This document shows positions 17,280-25,716 of a stretch of DNA of 64,000 bases, piece after piece. Origin of the DNA: Arthrobacter bambusae (lineage in GTDB: Bacteria; Actinomycetota; Actinomycetes; Actinomycetales; Micrococcaceae); NCBI RefSeq assembly GCF_022606295.1, contig NZ_JAHHZS010000022.1, forward strand, positions 1 to 64,000, given 5' to 3'. Each line of letters begins with the position of its first letter. The stretch's first letter is position 1. The notes below the pieces were generated by a model that saw only the letters and a program-made list of their open reading frames with translations, made no database searches and had not been told where the DNA came from. Both the position numbers and the translations under genes were made by a program.

Positions 17280-17305
17280 TGTCGTTTTCAGGCGTCAAAA
17301 CGACA
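17280..17305. terminator. Short inverted repeat between convergent genes
   Basis: TGTCGTTTT (17280-17288) and AAAACGACA (17297-17305) form a 9-bp stem with an 8-base loop between the zinc-ribbon gene and yaaA. Its T-rich arms would suit bidirectional termination. Confidence 0.55.
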
Positions 17306-17316
17306 CTTGCTGCTAG

Positions 17317-18081
17317 CTAGTTGGGGAGGATGATGCTGAGGGTGTGCGGCTTGCGCGCCGTGCCTTCCGTCAACTCCGCCGTCCATTTTTCCGAGGCGGC
17401 CTTAAGCAACTGTCCGGGCGTTCCGGGCGCCTTGCCTCGACGGCTTAACAAGTGCCTGGCCAGTTCGCCGCGGGTGTGCTTGGCGAAGTGACTGACCACG
17501 GTGCGCTTTCCATAGGACTCGGAAAAGACGTTGACGGAGACCGTCTGCGCGGCAGGCGGGGCCCAAGCCGCGGCATAAGTGCTGGACCGGCAATCCACCA
17601 GCAGTTCGCCCTCCACGCGCGAGGCGAGGGCCTGCGTGAGCTGCGGCTTCCAGAACGACGCGAGGCGCCCGACGTCGGGCAGTGCCGTTCCCATGGACAA
17701 GCGGTAGGCGGGCACACGGTCGCCGAAGCCGATTGCGCCCCACAGGGCGGACACTACGAGGATCGACTCGACCGCTTTGCGGCGCTGCGCCGGTGCCAGG
17801 GTCTTGTAGCCGAGCGCGTCGTAGAGAACCCCGGAATACACCTGGTGGGCCGGGGCCGCGGGTTCGTCGTGGAGCCGGGTATTGCGTTCGACGTCGTCCT
17901 TCAACGAGGCGCCCACCCCCAGGAGGGCGAGGGCGTCCTCATGCGCGCTGACCAGGCCCAGCGCGTCGAGCACTTTGGCCCGGTAGCTGTTGAGTTCGGG
18001 AAAGCTCAGGGACTCCCATTCGACGGCGGAGCCCTTCTCAGCGGGGGTCTTGCCTTCGGAGGGCGGCAGCAGGATCAGCAC
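17317..18081 (-). CDS. yaaA: Peroxide stress protein YaaA (UPF0246)
   Basis: Protein of 254 residues of the YaaA family, which in E. coli limits intracellular free iron during peroxide stress. The N-terminal LLPPSEGKT motif, the central SALWGAIGFGDRVPAYRLSMG region and the late VVSHFAKHTRGE block are family-typical. Start GTG 18081. It is transcribed toward the zinc-ribbon gene and away from rnpB. DNA-binding capacity has been reported for E. coli YaaA; the molecular mechanism is open. Confidence 0.92.
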   Translation of the reverse strand: MLILLPPSEGKTPAEKGSAVEWESLSFPELNSYRAKVLDALGLVSAHEDALALLGVGASLKDDVERNTRLHDEPAAPAHQVYSGVLYDALGYKTLAPAQRRKAVESILVVSALWGAIGFGDRVPAYRLSMGTALPDVGRLASFWKPQLTQALASRVEGELLVDCRSSTYAAAWAPPAAQTVSVNVFSESYGKRTVVSHFAKHTRGELARHLLSRRGKAPGTPGQLLKAASEKWTAELTEGTARKPHTLSIILPN

Positions 18082-18181
18082 CAGTCGATATTAGCTGCAT
18101 TAAGCGGGCCATCTGTCAGACGTGCAGCCCAGGAGGGCCTTCCGGAAATACGGAGCGCCCGACGCCGGTAGACTGGACGGC

Positions 18182-18575
18182 GGATGGGTTGACCAGGCGG
18201 CCGCGCGCCACGTGAGTGGCTCGAGGAACGTCCGGGCTCCACAGGGCAGGGTGGTGGGTAACGCCCACTCGGGGTAACCCGCAGGCCAGTGCCACAGAGA
18301 ACAGACCGCCCGCGCCTGCTTGTGCCAGCACGGGCAGGCAGCAGGTAAGGGTGAAACGGTGGTGTAAGAGACCACCAGCTCCTTGGGTGACCAGGGAGGC
18401 TAGGTAAACCCCACCCGGAGCAAGGCCAGACAGGGCACGATCGAGGGCTGCTCGCCCGAGTGCCCGGGTAGGCCGCTGGAGGGCGTCGGCAACGGCGTTC
18501 GTAGATGGATGGTCGCCACTCCTTCGCCGGCAACGGCGCGGGAGGACAGAACCCGGCGTATCGGTCAACCCATCC
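18182..18575 (+). ncRNA. rnpB: RNase P RNA (class A)
   Basis: The catalytic RNA of RNase P, which matures tRNA 5' ends. The terminal helix P1 pairs GGATGGGTTGACC at 18182-18194 with GGTCAACCCATCC at 18563-18575. Conserved elements include GAGGAACGTCCGGGCTCC near the 5' end, CCACAGAGAACAGACCGCC in the middle, GGTAAGGGTGAAACGG, and AGAACCCGGCGTATCGG near the 3' end. Its place between yaaA and gapB, and the length near 394 bases, fit actinobacterial rnpB. Confidence 0.97.
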
Positions 18576-18664
18576 CTCAGCCTTGTGTGAGTGATTTCAC
18601 GCAGTCCGGCGGCCAAGGCCTCCGGTGCCAGACCTTAGAATGGACAGTGAACGTAGAAGTTCCA

Positions 18665-18697
18665 CCGCCGGTTCTGCGTTCGCAGCCGGCGGTTTTT
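18665..18697 (+). terminator. Rho-independent terminator upstream of gapB
   Basis: CCGCCGG (18665-18671) pairs with CCGGCGG (18686-18692) around an inner CTGCG/CGCAG helix, followed by TTTTT (18693-18697). It stands 90 bases after rnpB and most likely ends that transcript. Confidence 0.85.
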
Positions 18698-18821
18698 CTT
18701 TGCAGCGTTCGAGGTGTCCGGGCAGACCGAAGTCCCGCCGATGCCAGTGCCGCAGGATTACTCCGGGCGGCCGCCATCTACGTACGAGGACGTATGTAGC
18801 TGACCCTAGGAAGGTAGTTCT

Positions 18822-20318
18822 GTGAGCCAGTCATCAGATTCTTGTCTTGATACGTGGATGGGCCGCGAAGCGCTGGCCGAGGCCATGATTCCGGTGATCG
18901 GCCGGCTGTACCGTGAGAACAACGTGGTGACGAGCATCCACGGGCGCAGCTTGATCAACAAGTCGTCGATGAACATCCTGAAAGCCCACCGGTTTGCGCG
19001 GCGGATGAGCAAGGACGAACTTCGTCTCGAAGAAACCGCGCCGCTGCTGAACATCCTCGCCGAACTTGACCTCGGGGCTGCTGCGATCGACATCGCCCGC
19101 CTGAACGAGAAGTACAAGGCCGAGGCTGCGGGAACGCCCTTGGAGGACTTCCTCCGCGCCGAACTTGCCGAGGTTGTCGGGCGCCGCGGCGCGGACGACC
19201 GGACCAGCACCGACGTCGTGCTCTACGGTTTCGGCCGCATCGGCCGCCTGCTGGCCCGCCTCCTGATCGAAAAGGCCGGCGGCGGGCACGGCCTGCGGCT
19301 GCGCGCGATCGTGGTCCGCAAGGGCGCGGAGAACGACCTCGTCAAGCGTGCCAGCCTGCTGCGCCGCGACTCCGTGCACGGTTCCTTCGAAGGCACCATC
19401 CGCGTGGACGAGGCCGCCAACACGATTACGGCCAACGGTGTCCAGGTCCAGGTCATCTACTCGGACAACCCCTCCACCGTCGACTACACGGCTTATGGCA
19501 TCAAGGATGCCCTGGTGGTCGATAACACGGGCCGTTGGCGCGACGCCGAGGGCCTGTCCCAGCACCTGCAGAGCAAGGGTGTGGCCCGGGTGCTGCTCAC
19601 GGCTCCGGGAAAGGGCGATCTGAAGAACATCGTCCACGGCATCAACCACACCTCCATCGAGGACACGGACACGATCGTCACCGCGGCGTCCTGCACCACG
19701 AACGCCATCACGCCCGTGCTCAAAGCGCTCAACGACAAGTTCGGCGTCATCCACGGCCACGTGGAAACGGTGCACTCGTTCACGAACGACCAGAACCTGA
19801 TCGACAACTTCCACAAGGGCGACCGCCGCGGCCGCTCCGCCGCCTTGAACATGGTCATCACCGAAACGGGTGCGGCCAAGGCAGTGGCGAAGGCCCTCCC
19901 GGAACTGCAGGGCAAGCTGACCGGCAACGCGATCCGCGTTCCCACCCCGGACGTGTCGATGGCCATCCTGAACCTGAACCTTGAAAAGGGAACCACGAAG
20001 GAGGAAGTCAACAACTACCTCCGCGAAATGTCCCTGCACTCGGAACTGCGCAAGCAGATCGACTTCATCGACTCACCCGAGGTCGTCTCCACGGACTTTG
20101 TGGGCTCCCGCCGGGCAGGCATCGTCGACGGTCTGGCCACCATCGCCACCGACAAGCACCTCGTGGTCTACGTCTGGTACGACAACGAATTCGGCTACTC
20201 CTGCCAGGTAGTGCGCGTCATGGAAGAAATGGCCGGCGTGAACCCGCCGTCGTTCCCGGCACGCGGCGTCGCTGTTGACCTTGAGCCCAAGGCAACATTG
20301 GAGCCCGCCGGCGTCTGA
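18822..20318 (+). CDS. gapB: Glyceraldehyde-3-phosphate dehydrogenase, long GapB-type
   Basis: GAPDH of 498 residues with an N-terminal extension of about 130 residues before the dinucleotide motif VLYGFGRIGRLLARLL. The catalytic Cys291 lies in TAASCTTNAITP. This long form is the one that corynebacteria and relatives carry beside normal GapA; the corynebacterial enzyme works mainly in gluconeogenesis with NADP preference, which I assume here by analogy. GTG 18822 has AGGAAGGTAG upstream. Its own upstream region is separated from rnpB by a terminator. The glycolytic gapA is not in this window. Confidence 0.92.
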   Translation: MSQSSDSCLDTWMGREALAEAMIPVIGRLYRENNVVTSIHGRSLINKSSMNILKAHRFARRMSKDELRLEETAPLLNILAELDLGAAAIDIARLNEKYKAEAAGTPLEDFLRAELAEVVGRRGADDRTSTDVVLYGFGRIGRLLARLLIEKAGGGHGLRLRAIVVRKGAENDLVKRASLLRRDSVHGSFEGTIRVDEAANTITANGVQVQVIYSDNPSTVDYTAYGIKDALVVDNTGRWRDAEGLSQHLQSKGVARVLLTAPGKGDLKNIVHGINHTSIEDTDTIVTAASCTTNAITPVLKALNDKFGVIHGHVETVHSFTNDQNLIDNFHKGDRRGRSAALNMVITETGAAKAVAKALPELQGKLTGNAIRVPTPDVSMAILNLNLEKGTTKEEVNNYLREMSLHSELRKQIDFIDSPEVVSTDFVGSRRAGIVDGLATIATDKHLVVYVWYDNEFGYSCQVVRVMEEMAGVNPPSFPARGVAVDLEPKATLEPAGV

Positions 20319-20395
20319 ACGGCCTTGGCCGGGTCAGGAAAGACACAGGGTATTCCCGGCTGATGCGCTGGCATCAGCCGGGAAACCTGACAAGA

Positions 20396-20614
20396 ATGGA
20401 CGGCATGGACAGCGAAAAGATTCTGGAACACGAAACAACCTTGGAACACGCCCTGGACGTCGCGCGCGCCAACCTCAAGGAAGCCCAGCGGCTGCTCGAC
20501 GAAGCCAAGGCGGCACACGCAGCGGGTGATATCACTGAGGACCGCGTCCTCCAGTTGGGGTCGCTTCTGGAGCTGGCGGCCGACGACTTGAAACGCGTCA
20601 CCAAGGAGCAGTAA
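20396..20614 (+). CDS. Small coiled-coil protein of unknown function
   Basis: I do not recognise this 72-residue protein. It is acidic and almost wholly helical (heptad-like pattern EHALDVARANLKEAQRLLDE), suggesting a two-helix coiled coil. It lies 77 bases after gapB in the same direction. ATG 20396 and ATG 20405 are both possible starts; neither has a strong ribosome binding site. Codon use resembles its neighbours, which supports a real gene, but there is no motif for function. Confidence 0.6.
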   Translation: MDGMDSEKILEHETTLEHALDVARANLKEAQRLLDEAKAAHAAGDITEDRVLQLGSLLELAADDLKRVTKEQ

Positions 20615-20711
20615 GCCGCGACTTGTCCTCCACATTGGGGATATCGACGCCGGTGCCTGCGCCCTGATCTAGGCTCAAGGGAAGTATTCCTCCCCGAAAG
20701 GACGCAATCCC

Positions 20712-21509
20712 TTGAGCACCACCTGGGCAGCGTATCGGCGCGCCCGCCGTCAGTCCCGGCAGGCCTGGGTGTTGGTGATACTCATCGTCGCCGGTGGACT
20801 GGCCGGCATCGGATGGTTCTTCACCAAGGGCCAGTTCGACGTCGGCGAGGACCCGGGCAACGGACCCACGGAAGCTCCCGTCTTCGATCCGGGTTGGATG
20901 AAGCCGGTGGAGGCTGTTCAGCCTGTACCCGTCGGTCCAGCCGTTGATGCCCTTGAGGCGCTTGCCGTGAAGGGGCGTGCCGCCAAGGACAACTACGACC
21001 GCAACGAGTTCGGCCAGGCGTGGCTCGACGTCGACCGGAACGGCTGCGATACCAGGAACGACATCCTGAGGCGAGATCTGACGGCAACGGAGTTCACGGC
21101 AGGCTCGAAATGCAGGATCGCTTCCGGGGAACTACGTGAGCCATATATCGGGCAGGACATCCATTTCCGCAGGGGCTCTGAAAGCAGCTCGGCGGTACAG
21201 ATCGACCATGTGGTGGCTCTCGGGGACGCCTGGCAGAAAGGCGCCCAGCAGCTCACTGCCAAACAGCGCCGAAGCCTCGCCAATGACCCCCTGAACCTGG
21301 TTGCCGTCGATGGTCCCGCCAACGTGAAGAAAGGCGCGAGCGACGCCGCGAGCTGGCTTCCTGCCAACAAAGGCTTTCGCTGCCATTACGTAGCCCGGCA
21401 GATTTCCGTCAAAGCCGCCTACCGGCTCTGGGTCACCCAAGCTGAGAAGGATGCCATGAAGCGCGTCCTGGATTCGTGCCCCGGCCAGCGGACCATCAGG
21501 GCGATGTAG
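20712..21509 (+). CDS. Membrane-anchored HNH family nuclease (DUF1524-like)
   Basis: Protein of 265 residues with a basic N-terminus, one hydrophobic segment (about residues 18-37) and a large extracytoplasmic part. The C-terminal half carries the secreted actinobacterial HNH motif: QIDHVVALGDAW with the catalytic His, then NDPLNLVAVDG and NVKKGASDAASWLP. Four cysteines after the membrane segment could form disulphides outside the cell. The TTG at 20712 is the most plausible start, with GAAAGGAC upstream. A role in nutrient DNA/RNA degradation or competition is inferred only; it is not linked to restriction genes. Confidence 0.82.
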   Translation: MSTTWAAYRRARRQSRQAWVLVILIVAGGLAGIGWFFTKGQFDVGEDPGNGPTEAPVFDPGWMKPVEAVQPVPVGPAVDALEALAVKGRAAKDNYDRNEFGQAWLDVDRNGCDTRNDILRRDLTATEFTAGSKCRIASGELREPYIGQDIHFRRGSESSSAVQIDHVVALGDAWQKGAQQLTAKQRRSLANDPLNLVAVDGPANVKKGASDAASWLPANKGFRCHYVARQISVKAAYRLWVTQAEKDAMKRVLDSCPGQRTIRAM

Positions 21510-21524
21510 CCGCCTCAGGCCGTG

Positions 21525-22409
21525 TCAAACCTGAGTGCTCCGCGCTGGGGGAAGCGCCAGATGGCCGTGGCCAAGCTGCCAGACCCCGCCGTCTTCGATC
21601 CTTTCCAGCACCACCCGCTGAAGTGACGTCTCGCGGGGGAGCCGATCAAGGTTTTCCATGCCGCGCTGCCGGAAAGTGAAGTAGATAGCGTCGCCCGGGG
21701 CGTCTGAGCAGCGGTCGAGGGTGAATCGGCGGGCAAAAGCCGCGATGTTGCTGTGCGGCAGCTGATCGGCAAGATAGGGATCCAGCATCCAGGAGTCGCA
21801 GCTCGCCACGGAAACCGGCCTGTCCGGGAAGTATCGGTCGAAGAACTCCCTGGCCTGGCTGAAGCTCGCGTCCACGAGGGCAGGGGAGAGGCCTCCATCC
21901 TCGGGAATGTGCACGCCCAGCACCCATGAGCCCCCTGCGGGGGCGGAGCCTTCGGCGTCGGCGGAGCCTCCGACGTCTGGGAAATCCGCGTCGCCGCGGA
22001 CAAGGTGGAATTGCAAGCGGCCGATCCGGAAGATGTTTCCGGCCATGTGGAGGGTCAGCCACGCCCACGTGTCCAGGCCGAAGCGTGCGTGGACCCGTCG
22101 GTTGATACGGAGGTTCAGTCCCACATCCGCCAGGATCGCGGCGGAGGATTCCGGCGCGATGCCAAGGGAAAGATGATGCCGGTGGACCACAGGTGCGAAG
22201 CGCAAGAGCGCCTCGATCCAGTCGGTTTCGCTGCCGCCGTCCGCGGGGGCAGACGTGCTTGGGAAGGTACCCAGGCGGGAGTCAAGGCTTGCAAGGGCCC
22301 GTCGGGTGCCGTCTCCGGGAGGTGAAGCCAGCAGCGAGGCACACTCCTCGGCGTCCTCACCGTGGATGTCGAGAAGCCCGAACAATTCGTCCTGCGCGAT
22401 GCCGGCCAT
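21525..22409 (-). CDS. GNAT-like acyltransferase domain protein
   Basis: Protein of 294 residues resembling the actinobacterial two-domain family annotated as acyltransferase (N-acyltransferase N-terminal domain plus GNAT-like C-terminal domain). The later half contains LGVHIPEDGGL, FFDRYFPDRPV, CDSWMLDPYLADQLPHSNIAAFARRF, quoted here in shorter parts such as SWMLDPYLADQLP, typical of that family. It lies 3 bases downstream of def in the same orientation, so the two are cotranscribed. Whether it acts on peptide N-termini, which the def linkage would suggest, cannot be told. Confidence 0.72.
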   Translation of the reverse strand: MAGIAQDELFGLLDIHGEDAEECASLLASPPGDGTRRALASLDSRLGTFPSTSAPADGGSETDWIEALLRFAPVVHRHHLSLGIAPESSAAILADVGLNLRINRRVHARFGLDTWAWLTLHMAGNIFRIGRLQFHLVRGDADFPDVGGSADAEGSAPAGGSWVLGVHIPEDGGLSPALVDASFSQAREFFDRYFPDRPVSVASCDSWMLDPYLADQLPHSNIAAFARRFTLDRCSDAPGDAIYFTFRQRGMENLDRLPRETSLQRVVLERIEDGGVWQLGHGHLALPPARSTQV

Positions 22410-22412
22410 GGC

Positions 22413-22985
22413 TCAGTGCCCGAAGGGGTCCGGGTCGACACCCGGCATCCAGCTCAGGCCAGGTACGCCCCAGCCGTTCTTCTTTGCCTGCTTCATGGCT
22501 TTCTTGGCGTAGCGGTCAACCAGGCGGTTCACGTAGAGCTTGCCATCAAGGTGGTCGAATTCATGCTGCATGATCCTCGCGAACCACCCCGTGGCGACGA
22601 AATCCACCGGGTTGCCGTAGCCGTCGAAGCCTTGGACGCGGGCCCATTCGGCCCGCTGGAGGGGGTAGTGCTCCCCAGGGAATGACAGGCAGCCTTCGAC
22701 GTCTTCCTCGGGATCGGGAAGGGCGCCGGGGACCTTGGAGAGCGTGAGGACCGGGTTCACCAGAACGCCTTCATCCGGAGCATCGTCCTCATTCGCGTAT
22801 TTGAAGATGAAGATCCGTTTTCCGACCCCCACCTGGGGCGCGGCCAACCCTACGCCGTTGGCGGCTTCGTTCGTCTCGAACATGTCGGCAATCAAGGTGC
22901 GCAGTTCGTCGTCGAACTCTTCCACTTCACTCGCCCGGCGGTGAAGCACGGGCTCGCCCCAGATGGTGACTGGCAGGACTGTCAT
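22413..22985 (-). CDS. def: Peptide deformylase
   Basis: Metalloenzyme of 190 residues that removes the formyl group from nascent protein N-termini. All three motifs are present: GVGLAAPQVG (about 44-53), EGCLS with metal ligand Cys99, and QHEFDHLDG with ligands His141 and His145 and catalytic Glu142. ATG 22985 with AGGAAC upstream gives the standard N-terminus; the longer open frame runs into the tRNA region. It is followed by the GNAT-like gene with a 3-base gap. Confidence 0.96.
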   Translation of the reverse strand: MTVLPVTIWGEPVLHRRASEVEEFDDELRTLIADMFETNEAANGVGLAAPQVGVGKRIFIFKYANEDDAPDEGVLVNPVLTLSKVPGALPDPEEDVEGCLSFPGEHYPLQRAEWARVQGFDGYGNPVDFVATGWFARIMQHEFDHLDGKLYVNRLVDRYAKKAMKQAKKNGWGVPGLSWMPGVDPDPFGH

Positions 22986-23041
22986 GTCAGGTGTTCCTCT
23001 GGTTCTCGGTCTGTGGTGGCCGACATCGGCCCGGACAAAGC

Positions 23042-23073
23042 AAAGGCCGCACTGGATAACCAGTACGGCCTTT
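23042..23073 (-). terminator. Terminator of tRNA-His
   Basis: On the minus strand a 14-bp stem with one mismatch (23060-23073 with 23042-23055) stands downstream of tRNA-His and upstream of def, ending in CCTTTGCTTTG. Confidence 0.65.
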
Positions 23074-23108
23074 GGCTGCGATCGATAAACTGCTACCGAT
23101 CTCGTGAG

Positions 23109-23182
23109 GGTGAGCGACGGGGGTTGAACCCGCGACCTCCTGGACCACAACCAGGCGCTCTGCCAACTGAGCTACGCCCACC
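23109..23182 (-). tRNA. tRNA-His (anticodon GUG)
   Basis: The minus strand folds into a cloverleaf with acceptor GTGGGCG/CGCTCAC, an anticodon loop TTGTGGT containing GTG, and a TTC-containing T-arm. The extra G-1 (23182) opposite C73 (23109), a hallmark of tRNA-His, is encoded. CCA is not encoded. Confidence 0.95.
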
Positions 23183-23312
23183 ATGTGCCTTTTTGTGCTT
23201 TCGGAATGACCCGTTGGCTGCGAAGGCAACGACAAAAACTATACCCCGTCTTGGGGAGTGGTTTTGCCACTTTTGGCCGTTTGGTTGAAAATTCCCGGAA
23301 ACGTGCCGCAGA

Positions 23313-23939
23313 TCACGTGCCTGCCGGTGTCTCCGGACCCGCTGCAATCTGCTTGGAGATCTTCTGGGCAGTTGCGGTGTCGGGGCCGGGAGCCGGAACG
23401 AACACAGCTTCGCGGTAGTAGCGCAGTTCCTCGATGGAGTCCCTGATGTCTCCAAGCGCGCGGTGGCCGCCATGTTTGGCAGGCGACTGGAAATATGCGC
23501 GCGGGAACCATCGGCGCGAGAGTTCCTTGATGGTGCTGACGTCGATGACCCGGTAGTGAAGGTGTTCGACGATGGTGGGCATGTCCCGCGCGAGGAACAT
23601 CCGGTCAGTTCCGACCGAGTTGCCACCCAACGGCGCCTTCTTCGGATCCGGTACCCACTTCTCGATGTACTCCAGAACGATTGCTTCGGCTTCGGCCATG
23701 GTCTTGCCATGGGGGAGCTCGTCCAGGAGCTTCGAACGGGTGTGCATGTCGCGGACGAAGTCGTTCATCTGCTCAAGCGCGGCGTCCTCAGGCTTGATGA
23801 CGACGTCCACGCCATCACCCAGGATGTTCAGCTCCGAATCGGTGACCAAGGCCGCGACCTCGATCAGGGCGTCGTTTTCCAGATCGAGGCCGGTCATCTC
23901 ACAGTCGATCCAGACGATGCGTTCATTTGTAATAGGCAC
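23313..23939 (-). CDS. orn: Oligoribonuclease
   Basis: DEDDh 3'-5' exoribonuclease of 208 residues that degrades diribonucleotides, completing RNA turnover and pGpG clearance. Metal ligands are visible in WIDCEMTGLD (Asp12/Glu14 region), a middle Asp in the NSVGTDRMFLARD block, and the HxAxxDIRDS motif (HRALGDIRDSIEEL) near residue 167. It starts at GTG 23939. The C-terminal extension of about 25 residues is rich in Ala and Pro. It is divergent from the first mannosyltransferase gene. Confidence 0.95.
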   Translation of the reverse strand: MPITNERIVWIDCEMTGLDLENDALIEVAALVTDSELNILGDGVDVVIKPEDAALEQMNDFVRDMHTRSKLLDELPHGKTMAEAEAIVLEYIEKWVPDPKKAPLGGNSVGTDRMFLARDMPTIVEHLHYRVIDVSTIKELSRRWFPRAYFQSPAKHGGHRALGDIRDSIEELRYYREAVFVPAPGPDTATAQKISKQIAAGPETPAGT

Positions 23940-24090
23940 TGGCCCAGCCTACCGTTCGGGCGCGCAGGAAGGGTGGCGGGGCGCTCCATTCCGAGCCTGC
24001 GGCGCAGTGCTGCTGGTAAACTGGGCCGTTGTCGAGCGGTTGTTGCCTGCATCGATGAGCTGGACCAATGTAGGTAGGGACTGGAATATC

Positions 24091-25716
24091 ATGACGGCAG
24101 GCGGAACGGGCGTGGGCACCTCAGATAGCCGGGATGAAGCAAAGGAATCCGCGGCGCCGTCGGAGAAGGCCGTCGCCGGTCTCTATTCCCCGAATGCCGC
24201 GCACCTCGGCGTCGGAATCCCCGGCCACGCGAAGGCCTACGTGGCAATCTGGCAAGGATTCTTTGGATCCCTCATGATCTTCGTCGGTTCGATCGGCGCC
24301 GGCTGGATCGCCAACGGCTCGCCCATGTTCAGGCACCCCCTTGTCATCGCCCTGCGCACGGAGGGCTGGGGCGTGACGACCTCCACCATCCTGCTGACGG
24401 CGGGGGCCATGCTTTTGGTCAGGTCATGGTTGAGGCTCGGGCAAAGACTCAAGGACTGGGGCCCCGGCTCGCTCAGATCCGTGGTTGTCGCCGTTGCGGC
24501 GTGGGCGGCGCCCCTGATGTTTGCCGTGCCCATCTACTCCCGCGACGTTTACGCCTACACCGGCCAAGGCAGGCTGGTGCTGGAAGGCCAGAACCCGTAC
24601 ACGGCGGGCATTTCCACGCTCAGCAACTGGTTCTCGCTGGGAGCCGATCCGGCCTGGGCAGAAGCCAAGACGCCGTACGGGCCCTACTTCCTGTGGCTGG
24701 CTAGATGGGTGGTGGGCATCACCGACGCCCAGCCCGATTTTTCCGTTTTGCTCTTTCGCGTTCTAGCAACCGTCGGAGTGGTGCTGTGCGTGATCTATGT
24801 CCCCAGGCTCGCCGAAATGCACGGAATCAATCCCGGCCGCGCGCTGTGGATCGCCGTAGCGAACCCGCTCTTTCTCATCAGCTTCGTAGCCAGCGCCCAC
24901 AACGATGCCCTCATGGTGGGCCTGGCCGTGGCCGGAATGTACTTCGCAGCCACCGGACGCCATATCACCGGGCTTCTGCTGGTGACGGCTTCCATCGGCA
25001 TCAAGCCGATCACGGTGCTCCTCTTGCCCTTCATAGGACTCATGTGGGCTGGCCCTGCCGCGAGTTGGGCCCGCAAGTTCCTGTTCTGGGGCGCGACGGC
25101 GGGTATCAGTTTTGCGGTCTTGGCAGTGAGCGGCATTCCCTACAACCTTGGCTTTGGCTGGGTCTGGGCCATCCTCGATCCCACACCCGGTTACACGGGA
25201 TATTCTCCCTCCGGCTTCCTGGGCCAGCAGGTCGAGATGATCGCAAATCTCCTGGGCCTGCCCGGGTCCACCATGGCGACGGGGCTCCGGACGCTCATGA
25301 AGTGGGCCGGAATCGGGCTGGTGGTGGTGTTGATGTTCCGCGGCGACTATTCACGGCTGGTGCGCCGCGCGGCCCTGGCGTTTGCTGCCGTCGTCATGCT
25401 GTCCCCGATCATCCAGCCGTGGTACATCCTGTGGTTCATCCCGCTGCTCGCGGTCACGGGAATCAGGGACGACTGGCAGATCAAATCCCTCTATGTCGCG
25501 GTCACGTTTTTCGTCGCGTTTGGAGCGCAGGACCAGATTTCGGTGCTGTCCTTCGTGGAGTTGAACGTCAAGGTATCCTCCCTGTCATTCCTGGTGGCCT
25601 TGGGATTCACTGTCTACCTGATGGTTTTGGACGTCCACACCCGCAGGCTGCTGATCCGTTCCACTCCTGCGCAACTGCTCCGCCGGCTCGAGCAGCGGCT
25701 CAGGCGCTCCGAATAG
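24091..25716 (+). CDS. Polytopic mannosyltransferase, MptB-like (copy 1)
   Basis: Integral membrane GT-C glycosyltransferase of 541 residues with about 12-13 hydrophobic helices. It resembles the polyprenol-phosphomannose-dependent alpha-1,6-mannosyltransferase MptB of actinobacteria. The acidic catalytic loop after the second helix is visible (YSRDVYAYTGQGRL, then NPYTAG), as is the conserved TPYGPYFLW. ATG 24091 is chosen; the longer open frame overlaps orn. It is paralogous to the gene at 28595 (same loop with SRDAYAYIGQGRL). Likely role: elongating the mannan core of lipomannan-like glycans on the outer membrane face. The last 17 bases overlap the convergent GT87 gene. Confidence 0.85.
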   Translation: MTAGGTGVGTSDSRDEAKESAAPSEKAVAGLYSPNAAHLGVGIPGHAKAYVAIWQGFFGSLMIFVGSIGAGWIANGSPMFRHPLVIALRTEGWGVTTSTILLTAGAMLLVRSWLRLGQRLKDWGPGSLRSVVVAVAAWAAPLMFAVPIYSRDVYAYTGQGRLVLEGQNPYTAGISTLSNWFSLGADPAWAEAKTPYGPYFLWLARWVVGITDAQPDFSVLLFRVLATVGVVLCVIYVPRLAEMHGINPGRALWIAVANPLFLISFVASAHNDALMVGLAVAGMYFAATGRHITGLLLVTASIGIKPITVLLLPFIGLMWAGPAASWARKFLFWGATAGISFAVLAVSGIPYNLGFGWVWAILDPTPGYTGYSPSGFLGQQVEMIANLLGLPGSTMATGLRTLMKWAGIGLVVVLMFRGDYSRLVRRAALAFAAVVMLSPIIQPWYILWFIPLLAVTGIRDDWQIKSLYVAVTFFVAFGAQDQISVLSFVELNVKVSSLSFLVALGFTVYLMVLDVHTRRLLIRSTPAQLLRRLEQRLRRSE